The notes under the pieces: generated by a model
What the model was told of the DNA's origin: nothing
Databases searched by the model: none
The model's input: the letters and a program-made list of their open reading frames with translations, nothing else
Part shown: positions 25,825 to 31,524 of the stretch, one piece after another
How positions within the stretch are numbered: position 1 is the stretch's first letter
Layout of the letters: each line of letters begins with the position of its first letter
Source: an uncultured Lachnospiraceae bacterium
GTDB taxonomy: Bacteria; Bacillota; Clostridia; Lachnospirales; Lachnospiraceae
Reading direction: 5' to 3'
Length of the DNA: 39,959 nucleotides
NCBI GenBank assembly: GCA_948470335.1
Contig: CAOKOL010000035.1
Location: 1 to 39,959 of the forward strand
Translations under genes and position numbers: made by a program

Positions 25825-27645
25825 TTATTCCACTGTTACCGATTTTGCCAGATTACGGGGTTTATCTACGTCAAGCCCTTTTGAAAGGGAAGTGTAGTAA
25901 GCCAGCAACTGTAAAATGACAACGGTGGGCAGACCGGTAAACTGATCGTTCTGTGCGTCCACTGTGAAATGAATATCGCAGATTCCCTCCGGAATTTCAG
26001 CAGATTTTTTGGTAATCAGAATGACATAAGCCCCTCTGGCCCGTACCTCCCGAATGTTGGAAATTGTTTTCTGGAACACATGGCTTTGGGTGGCAAAGGC
26101 AACCACCGGCGTATTTTCCTCAATCAGAGCGATGGTGCCGTGTTTCAGTTCTCCGGCCGCATAGGCTTCTGCATGGATATAGGAAATCTCTTTCAGTTTC
26201 AGCGCGCCCTCCAGTGAGTAGGCATAGTCCAGTCCCCGGCCGATAAAATAGGTATCGTCTGCTGTCTTGATATGATGAGCCGCTTTTTCAATCTCATCCG
26301 TCTGTTCCAGAATTTCTTCGATAGCCGGAACACAGGACAGCAGGTTTTCCATAAAGGTCTTTCCCTCCTGAACCGTATATCTGCCTCTGACCAGAGACAT
26401 CCGGCAGGCGATCAGATACATGGAAGCAAGCTGTACGGCATAGGCCTTTGTGCTGGCCACGGCGATTTCCGGACCGGCATGGGTGTAGAGAACATAATCA
26501 CTTTCCCTGGCGATGGTGGAGCCTTTCACGTTTACTACTGATAAAACCGGGGCTCCCAGGCTTTTGGCCAGACGCAGAGCGGCCAGGGTGTCAATGGTTT
26601 CTCCGGACTGGCTGATCACGATCACCAGCGTTTTTTCATCTGCCAGCGGCTGTTCATATCTGAATTCCGAAGCGATATTCACGGAAACGGGAATTCTGAG
26701 CATAGGTTCCATCAGCGCTTTTCCTACCATACCCGCATACATGGCGGTGCCGCAGGCGACAATCGCGATGTTTTCACAGTTTGTGAATAAACTGTCAGGA
26801 ATCTGCTCATTTTGAAAATCCGGCAGGCCTTCTTGAATCCTGGGCAGTACCGTTTTCCGGATCGCCTCGGGCTGTTCGTGGATTTCTTTTAACATAAAGA
26901 AGGGATAGCCGCCTTTCTGGGCCGACTCCACATCCCAGTTGACTTCCAGCATCTCCGGCGCTACAGGCTGATCCTGCTCATCCAGCAGGGTAATTCGGTC
27001 TTTATCCAGTACCATAATATGATATTCCGGAACAATAAAATAGCTGTTGGAGTAGGAGATCAGCGCCGTCAGATCAGAGGCGACGAAAGCGCCCTGGTCT
27101 GACATGGCCGCCACAAGGGGACTGACATTTCTGACACAGTAAATCCGTTCCGGGATATCCGCAAATAAAATGCAGAAAGCAAAAGAGCCTTTCAGAACCT
27201 CAAGCGCGCTGTGAATCGCTTTTAACGGATCTCCATCGTAAAAGTGATTGATGACCTGTGCCGCAACCTCGGTGTCGGTTTCTGACACAAGATGCCCCTG
27301 CAGGTGAAAGGTATCCGTAAGCTCATGATAATTTTCGATAATTCCGTTATGAATCAGCGTTACCTTTCCGGCCTGATGCGGGTGAGCATTTTGTTCCGTA
27401 ACGCCGCCGTGGGTCGCCCATCTGGTGTGACCGATTCCGCAGTGGGAGAGAGGAATGCCCGTATTCTGGCAGATTTCCTGCAGATTTGCCACCTGGCCTA
27501 CCTGCTTATATAAGGAAACGCCGCCATTTCCGTTCTCCAGGGCAATTCCTGCGCTGTCATAGCCTCTGTATTCCAATTGGAGAAGTCCTTTCAGCAAAAC
27601 TTCCTTCGCATCCAGATTACCGGTATATCCAATAATTCCACACAT
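25825..27645 (-). CDS. glmS: Glutamine-fructose-6-phosphate aminotransferase GlmS
   Basis: A 606-residue enzyme of standard length that makes glucosamine-6-phosphate from fructose-6-phosphate and glutamine, the entry to UDP-GlcNAc and so to peptidoglycan and the polysaccharide locus in this window. The N-terminal Ntn-hydrolase domain starts MCGIIGY (Cys2 becomes the nucleophilic Cys1 after Met removal), followed by LEYRGYDSAGIAL and HTRWATHGGVTEQNAHPH. The two SIS domains are seen from ISQSGETIDTLAALR and CRGR-type loops such as FIGRGLDYAYSLEGALKLKE (in the C-terminal third) to the closing DKPRNLAKSVTVE, which is the family C terminus. A glmS ribozyme and promoter lie in the 5' leader, so the mRNA is predicted to self-cleave when glucosamine-6-phosphate is high. 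Confidence 0.97.
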   Translation of the reverse strand: MCGIIGYTGNLDAKEVLLKGLLQLEYRGYDSAGIALENGNGGVSLYKQVGQVANLQEICQNTGIPLSHCGIGHTRWATHGGVTEQNAHPHQAGKVTLIHNGIIENYHELTDTFHLQGHLVSETDTEVAAQVINHFYDGDPLKAIHSALEVLKGSFAFCILFADIPERIYCVRNVSPLVAAMSDQGAFVASDLTALISYSNSYFIVPEYHIMVLDKDRITLLDEQDQPVAPEMLEVNWDVESAQKGGYPFFMLKEIHEQPEAIRKTVLPRIQEGLPDFQNEQIPDSLFTNCENIAIVACGTAMYAGMVGKALMEPMLRIPVSVNIASEFRYEQPLADEKTLVIVISQSGETIDTLAALRLAKSLGAPVLSVVNVKGSTIARESDYVLYTHAGPEIAVASTKAYAVQLASMYLIACRMSLVRGRYTVQEGKTFMENLLSCVPAIEEILEQTDEIEKAAHHIKTADDTYFIGRGLDYAYSLEGALKLKEISYIHAEAYAAGELKHGTIALIEENTPVVAFATQSHVFQKTISNIREVRARGAYVILITKKSAEIPEGICDIHFTVDAQNDQFTGLPTVVILQLLAYYTSLSKGLDVDKPRNLAKSVTVE

Positions 27646-27783
27646 ATATGTTCTGTCTCCTTTATACGATGATTAAAGTATCAAATTTTCAAAGTACGCA
27701 AAATGATTTTCATTATGAAATCGCATGATTTCGTAAAATTATGTTCGGCAATGTATTTTACCGCATTTCATATCATTCCAGTT

Positions 27784-27938
27784 ATATTGTATTTGTTTTG
27801 CAGTTACCTGCATATTTGTCAATATATCTCGTACCTGGAAATCCGCACGGGGGAGTATCCGCCGAATTTTCGATTGCTCCCCACCTCGTCATCCTTTTTT
27901 ATTCTTGCTGACCGTCCGTTAAAAAAGGCGCTGGCGCT
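27784..27938 (-). ncRNA. glmS ribozyme (self-cleaving riboswitch)
   Basis: Read on the - strand, the leader shows the conserved core in order: AGCGCCAG (27938-27931; cleavage is expected just 5' of the first G), GACGAGG (27890-27884), ATCGAAAATTCGGCGGAT (27874-27857), a paired TGGGGAG/CTCCCCC helix, and a distal stem ATATTG/CAATAT that closes over GCAG-GTAA-CTGC, a GNRA tetraloop. Boundaries are approximate. Glucosamine-6-phosphate acts as the cofactor for cleavage, lowering glmS expression. About 138 bases of plain leader remain between it and glmS. Confidence 0.9.
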
Positions 27939-28007
27939 TTTTAATATTTAATTGTTAATCCCGATATTCAATTTTTTGATTACAGCCTCCTTACTGCAAA
28001 CGCAATT

Positions 28008-28036
28008 ATAATAACATTATATGAAAAAAAGGTCAA
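28008..28036 (-). promoter_or_regulatory. glmS promoter
   Basis: TTGACC (28036-28031) and TATTAT (28013-28008) are 17 bases apart on the - strand, about 70 bases upstream of the ribozyme core. Confidence 0.78.
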
Positions 28037-28067
28037 GTGTTTACGGAAGATGGGTATGGATGGCAAT

Positions 28068-28109
28068 CTACAACTATTCGCAAAACTCAACTTTAACGAA
28101 TAGTTGTAG
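28068..28109. repeat. Perfect 13-bp inverted repeat
   Basis: CTACAACTATTCG (28068-28080) and its exact complement (28097-28109) enclose a 16-base loop and are followed by GGCTTTTCTTTT. On the + strand this could terminate transcription, but no gene ends near it. The sequence from 28110 to 28435 holds nothing I can assign; one frame stays open there without a start codon. Confidence 0.55.
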
Positions 28110-28435
28110 GGCTTTTCTTTTGAAAAAGGCATAAAGGCATTTTTGTATCAAAATTCTATTTTATATTGCTAATTCAAAATTTCTTAAATGCCTTAAAAAG
28201 TATTGTTACTCTCTCGGATTTGTAAAAGGCGGCGCAATCAGTCTCTCATATGTTGATCGCGAAGTATGTTTGAAAAACCTCGTTGCTGTAACTACAGAAG
28301 GTAAATGTTACAGTTACAAAAGGTAAAAACATTTATTGGGTGCTTACTTTATCAGAATATTTTACCAGAATATAAATTTTAGACTTTATTCCAGTCTCTA
28401 ATAATAAGATATTTCTTGACCGGATTCTACACAAA

Positions 28436-28465
28436 TTTTTAAAACTTTTTAAAACCTTTTTAAAA
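28436..28465. repeat. Phased T5A4 tracts upstream of the toxin promoter
   Basis: TTTTTAAAA occurs three times in a row at 10- and 11-base spacing, about one helical turn. It lies just upstream of the toxin promoter and would be expected to curve the DNA or act as an UP-type element. Confidence 0.6.
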
Positions 28466-28500
28466 TCAGGAAAAAAGTTCCTTCTTTTGGCGAAATATGC

Positions 28501-28506
28501 TATAAT
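28501..28506 (+). promoter_or_regulatory. Toxin mRNA promoter (extended -10)
   Basis: TATAAT preceded by TGC (TGCTATAAT) is an extended -10; the -35 region is weak. Transcription would begin near 28512. The first bases form a small stem, TTGCC (28514-28518) with GGCAA (28530-28534), directly before the ribosome binding site AAGGAAGGGGG (28533-28544). Confidence 0.65.
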
Positions 28507-28548
28507 TACAACGTTGCCACTCCCAGACAGGCAAAGGAAGGGGGTGTT

Positions 28549-28577
28549 CTATGTGGAAGTGATTGCTTCTTTTATCC
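28549..28577 (+). repeat. Direct repeat copy 1 (over the toxin start codon)
   Basis: It shares TGATTGCTTCTTTT (28560-28573) exactly, and further bases on both sides more loosely, with 28727-28753. It spans the toxin start codon. An RNA complementary to copy 2 would therefore also pair here. Confidence 0.8.
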
Positions 28578-28648
28578 TTACTGTTATGGCAGGTGTTGTT
28601 TGCCACCTCATCTGCAAATGGTTAGACAGTAAAAAAAGCGGTAACTGA
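28553..28648 (+). CDS. Fst/Ldr-like type I toxin peptide, 31 residues
   Basis: A GTG-started ORF of 31 codons with a strong SD (GGAAGGGGG, ending 8 bases upstream). The peptide has one hydrophobic helix (VIASFILTVMAGVVCHLIC, about residues 3-21) and then KWLDSKKSGN, a charged tail. This matches the pattern of Fst-family membrane toxins: a hydrophobic helix with a small residue followed by VG or GV, then W-L and basic residues. An overlapping ATG two bases earlier yields only three codons. The context is more telling than the peptide: an extended -10 promoter, a 5' stem-loop, a terminator shared with a convergent antisense RNA, and a repeat enabling pairing. In this family the peptide damages the membrane when the antisense RNA is lost. 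Toxicity is inferred. Confidence 0.72.
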   Translation: MEVIASFILTVMAGVVCHLICKWLDSKKSGN

Positions 28649-28684
28649 CCTATGGTTTAAGCCGCCATTGCCAAAACGGAATAG

Positions 28685-28716
28685 AAAAACCCCCGGACTG
28701 GCCTCCGGGGGTTTTT
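28685..28716. terminator. Bidirectional terminator shared by toxin mRNA and antisense RNA
   Basis: CCCCCGGA (28690-28697) pairs with TCCGGGGG (28704-28711) around a 6-base loop, with five As before and five Ts after. It can terminate both the toxin mRNA (+) and the antisense RNA (-). Confidence 0.9.
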
Positions 28717-28726
28717 CGCTTTGTCC

Positions 28727-28753
28727 TATATGGACTGATTGCTTCTTTTTGCC
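28727..28753 (+). repeat. Direct repeat copy 2 (in the antisense RNA gene)
   Basis: It contains TGATTGCTTCTTTT at 28736-28749, identical to copy 1 at 28560-28573. Flanking bases (ATATGGAC versus ATGTGGAAG) also correspond. Confidence 0.8.
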
Positions 28754-28760
28754 TGTGCCT

Positions 28761-28789
28761 ATTATAGCATAACCCAGAACCCATTTCAA
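28761..28789 (-). promoter_or_regulatory. Antisense RNA promoter
   Basis: On the - strand TTGAAA (28789-28784) and TATAAT (28766-28761) are exactly 17 bases apart, and TGC precedes the -10. It is stronger than the toxin promoter by consensus, as expected for an antitoxin RNA. Confidence 0.8.
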
Positions 28790-28866
28790 TATGCAATTTT
28801 CAATTAAGGAGCGATTAAGGAGCAATACTCTCCCCTAAATACTCTCCTATCATATCATCAGATTCT

Positions 28867-29391
28867 TTATACCTGCAAGTCTCTCAGCATATGATCGATC
28901 TGTTTTTCATACTCTTCATCTGCCACTTTGATTCGATACAAAGGCAGATTGATCGTCTGAAATACATTGTCTTTAAATTCGTCAATCTTCCTTGCTTTTT
29001 CCTGCTGATGTGAATAATCGTCCAGTTCCAGACCTGCCAGTAAATATAATTTACTGTTACAAATCAAAAAATCAATATGTCTTGATTTAATATAACCCCG
29101 ATATTTATAATAATTTTGCCTGTCAGTCACCGTGAGGAAATCTTCCATTCGTACCTTGGGACATATGAGCAGATTTTTATCATCACATTTTTTCTTCAAA
29201 ATCATATAAAATTTATATTCTGTCTTTGTCAGAAGCATTCTTTTTTCATAAGGATATATCTCACATGGTTTAAAATCAAAATCCGGACGATTGACTTCCT
29301 CTTGAATCCGCCGCTTCTTTTTTGATAATTTACCTATGATATTTAAAACAAGTAAAACAACAAGAATAATGATTATGTAGATGGCGTTCAT
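28867..29391 (-). CDS. DUF2726 domain protein with N-terminal membrane helix
   Basis: A 174-residue protein. Residues 3-21 (AIYIIIILVVLLVLNIIG) form one membrane helix followed by a KKKRR stop-transfer patch. The rest is DUF2726: YEKRMLLTKTEYKFYMILKK, then SRHIDFLICNSK and LLAGLELDDYSHQQEKARKI. The D...ELD spacing recalls a PD-(D/E)xK nuclease-like core, which is how this domain is usually interpreted. The function is unknown. It is a single-gene unit; GGAAAGGAAT precedes the start. Base use is more AT-rich than glmS. Confidence 0.78.
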   Translation of the reverse strand: MNAIYIIIILVVLLVLNIIGKLSKKKRRIQEEVNRPDFDFKPCEIYPYEKRMLLTKTEYKFYMILKKKCDDKNLLICPKVRMEDFLTVTDRQNYYKYRGYIKSRHIDFLICNSKLYLLAGLELDDYSHQQEKARKIDEFKDNVFQTINLPLYRIKVADEEYEKQIDHMLRDLQV

Positions 29392-29466
29392 TTGTATTCC
29401 TTTCCATTTCGGAATTTTATTTCATTATGTTTTCAGTACTGTTTAAAAGGTATATGCCCGTTCATT

Positions 29467-29489
29467 GAAAGTGATTTTTTGATGCAAAA
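29467..29489. repeat. Small hairpin upstream of the TtcA-like gene
   Basis: GAAAGTGATTTTT and AAAAATCAGCTTTC can pair apart from one bulged base. It lies about 105 bases before the -35 of the TtcA-like gene. Nothing else is visible in 29392-29569. Confidence 0.35.
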
Positions 29490-29569
29490 ATCAGCTTTCG
29501 GTCATTGTAACATTGATTTTTTGTTTTGTCCATCGGTTTCTGACAGTGGTTTCGATTCAAAAAAAACAT

Positions 29570-29598
29570 TTGTGGCCGTGGGTGAAACCTGATATAAT
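29570..29598 (+). promoter_or_regulatory. Promoter of the TtcA-like/recombinase pair
   Basis: TTGTGG (29570-29575) and TATAAT (29593-29598) are 17 bases apart, with TGA before the -10 giving an extended form. The start codon follows 40 bases later. Confidence 0.6.
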
Positions 29599-29638
29599 TA
29601 GGTAAGAAAACCAAACAGCTTGCAGAGGAAAACCATTT

Positions 29639-30397
29639 ATGAAATTACAAAGATTACTCAGCTATACAAGACGTGCCGTAGATGACTACCGGATGATCCT
29701 GCCCGGCGACCGCATCGCCGTAGGCATATCCGGCGGGAAGGACAGTCTGACACTGCTCTATGCGCTGCATGGCCTGAAACGCTTTTATCCCAGTGCTTTT
29801 GAGCTGCAGGCGATTACCGTAGACCTTGGGTTTCCCGATTTTGATCTGAGCCGGATTCAGGCGCTTTGTGAACAGTTGGAGGTTCCCTATACAATTGTAA
29901 AAAGTGAAATCGGTCAGATTATCTTTCAGGAGCGGAAAGAAACAAACCCCTGCTCTCTCTGCGCAAAGATGCGCAAAGGGGCGCTGAATGAAAAGGCAAA
30001 AGAATTGGGGTGCAATAAAATTGCATATGCCCATCATCAGGATGACGTGGTGGAAACCATGCTTCTGTCTCTGATTTATGAAGGGCGTTTTTATTCGTTC
30101 TCTCCTTACACGTATCTGGATCGTATGGATCTGACAGTGATCCGTCCGATGCTGTATATTCCGGAGGCCGAGGTAATCGGATTTCAGAATCTGATGAAGC
30201 TTCCGGTTTGTAAAAGCCCCTGTCCGGCCGACGGCCACACCCGCCGGGAATATGCCAAAGATCTGCTTCGGCAGTTGAATCAGGAAAATCCGGGAGTAAA
30301 AGAACGAATGTTCTCTGCCATTCTCAACGGAAACATCAAAGGCTGGCCGCAGAGACAGCCGCAGACCGGCAAAGGAGGTTCGGTTTCCAATGAATAA
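29639..30397 (+). CDS. TtcA-like tRNA thiolation protein (PP-loop ATPase)
   Basis: A 252-residue protein. The PP-loop SGGKDS (about residues 30-35, in IAVGISGGKDSLTLLYAL) activates the target base as an adenylate. CSLCAKMRKGAL (about 102-113) carries the CxxC pair, and a further cysteine pair lies in CKSPCPADGHTRRE near residues 191-195; these could hold an Fe-S cluster as in TtcA. IAYAHHQDDVVETMLL is another family segment. The family makes 2-thiocytidine at tRNA position 32, but TtcA-like paralogues in Firmicutes may modify other tRNA sites, so I give no symbol. Its stop overlaps the recombinase start by eight bases. Confidence 0.83.
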   Translation: MKLQRLLSYTRRAVDDYRMILPGDRIAVGISGGKDSLTLLYALHGLKRFYPSAFELQAITVDLGFPDFDLSRIQALCEQLEVPYTIVKSEIGQIIFQERKETNPCSLCAKMRKGALNEKAKELGCNKIAYAHHQDDVVETMLLSLIYEGRFYSFSPYTYLDRMDLTVIRPMLYIPEAEVIGFQNLMKLPVCKSPCPADGHTRREYAKDLLRQLNQENPGVKERMFSAILNGNIKGWPQRQPQTGKGGSVSNE

Positions 30398-31454
30398 TCG
30401 CCCCTATCATGAACAGGTTGATATCGAAAACATACAAAAACTGCGGGGACTGATCGCCGCTCTCCCACCCTTTGTCAAAGAATTTTTCCGTGGGATTGAG
30501 CCTGTTACATCTTCCAGAACCAGAATTGCCTATGCCTATGATTTGAATGTTTTTTTTGATTTCTTACAGAAAAGCAATCCCGAATTGCAGAAAATGGACA
30601 AAAAAAGTATTCCGCTGGAGCTGCTGGATCAGTTGACAGCTTCAGATCTGATGGAATATATGGAATATTTAAAATATTACAGTAAGGATGCCTCCGAACA
30701 TATCAATAAAGAACGGGGAATTATGCGTAAAACCGCTTCCCTGAAAACGTTTTATAATTATTTTTACCGTCACGAACTGTTAAAAAATAACCCTGCGGCA
30801 TTGCTTACCCTTCCCAAAACATCAGAAAAAGCCATTATCCGTCTGGATATCGACGAGGTAGCCATGCTGCTGGACCATATCGAGGATGGCGATGAGCTGA
30901 CCAAATCGCAGAAGGCATTCCATAAAAAGACAAAGGTTCGAGATCTGGCACTGATCTCCCTTCTTTTGGGTACCGGAATCCGTGTGTCAGAATGTGTCGG
31001 TTTAGATCTGTCTGACGTGGACTTTAAAAATGACGGCATTAAAATTCATCGAAAAGGCGGAACAGAGGTTATCGTCTATTTCAGCGATGAGGTGGAGGAA
31101 GTACTGAAAGATTACATGGAGGAACGCAAGCGGATCATAGCTGTGGACGGACATGAAAACGCCCTTTTTCTCTCCTTGCAGAAAAAAAGAATCAGCGTGC
31201 GGAGTGTGGAAAATATGGTCAAAAAATATACGCGCTCCATCACGACGCTGAAAAATATCACACCACATAAACTGAGAAGTACATATGGAACCAATCTGTA
31301 TCAGGAAACCGGCGACATTTATCTGGTGGCGGACGTTCTGGGACACTCTGATGTCAATACCACCAGAAAGCATTATGCGGCTATCGAAGATCAAAACCGC
31401 AGATATGCCCGGAATAAGGTGCAGCTTAGAGAAAAACGCACGAAACAGGAATAA
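30390..31454 (+). CDS. Tyrosine recombinase, XerC/XerD-like
   Basis: A 354-residue integrase with the full catalytic set: Arg198 (TGIRVSE), Lys222 (HRKGG), His293 and Arg296 (PHKLRSTYG), His319 (LGHSDVNTTR) and Tyr329 (HYA). The N-terminal SAM-like core-binding domain (about 15-140) is also complete and somewhat longer than in typical XerC/D (about 300 residues). The reading frame overlaps the TtcA-like gene, so both are probably made from one mRNA. A housekeeping role in dimer resolution is possible. No phage or integrative element is visible around it and no att-like repeat was found in this window. Confidence 0.87.
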   Translation: MNNRPYHEQVDIENIQKLRGLIAALPPFVKEFFRGIEPVTSSRTRIAYAYDLNVFFDFLQKSNPELQKMDKKSIPLELLDQLTASDLMEYMEYLKYYSKDASEHINKERGIMRKTASLKTFYNYFYRHELLKNNPAALLTLPKTSEKAIIRLDIDEVAMLLDHIEDGDELTKSQKAFHKKTKVRDLALISLLLGTGIRVSECVGLDLSDVDFKNDGIKIHRKGGTEVIVYFSDEVEEVLKDYMEERKRIIAVDGHENALFLSLQKKRISVRSVENMVKKYTRSITTLKNITPHKLRSTYGTNLYQETGDIYLVADVLGHSDVNTTRKHYAAIEDQNRRYARNKVQLREKRTKQE

Positions 31455-31493
31455 GCCATGTCCCTGGAGAAAATCCGTAAAATCGGAGGATCG

Positions 31494-31524
31494 GAGGAAG
31501 AACTACAGTTCTTCCTCTATTTTA
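31494..31524 (+). terminator. Hairpin terminator after the recombinase
   Basis: GAGGAAGAAC (31494-31503) pairs perfectly with GTTCTTCCTC (31508-31517) across a TACA loop and is followed by TATTTTAAT on the + strand. It overlaps the last codons of the convergent FtsA-like gene, where it encodes the glutamate-rich C terminus. Confidence 0.55.

Larger units (their letters stand above)
28685..28754 (-). ncRNA. Predicted antisense antitoxin RNA, about 70 nt
   Basis: It would start near 28754 from the promoter at 28761-28789 and end at the shared terminator. Its 5' part is complementary to direct repeat copy 2 and, through the repeat, to the toxin start region, so it can block translation in trans. 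This is the layout of RNA II in the par locus of plasmid pAD1. Ends are estimated from promoter and terminator positions. Confidence 0.65.

Noticed and set aside
27703..27951. 82-residue frame on the + strand
   Set aside because: It overlaps the glmS ribozyme, whose conserved bases explain the sequence.
28135..28326. 64-codon open frame on the + strand in the glmS-toxin gap
   Set aside because: No ATG, GTG or TTG near its start, no SD, and the translated peptide resembles no family I know. It could be a decayed gene but cannot be supported.
28622..28825. 67-residue frame on the - strand
   Set aside because: It would run through the shared terminator and the antisense RNA promoter; the RNA interpretation explains the region better.
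29654..30238. 194-residue frame on the - strand
   Set aside because: Antisense to the TtcA-like gene with its intact PP-loop.
30390..31454. Integrated phage or element suggested by the recombinase
   Set aside because: No phage or conjugation genes and no att-like direct repeats were seen within the window.
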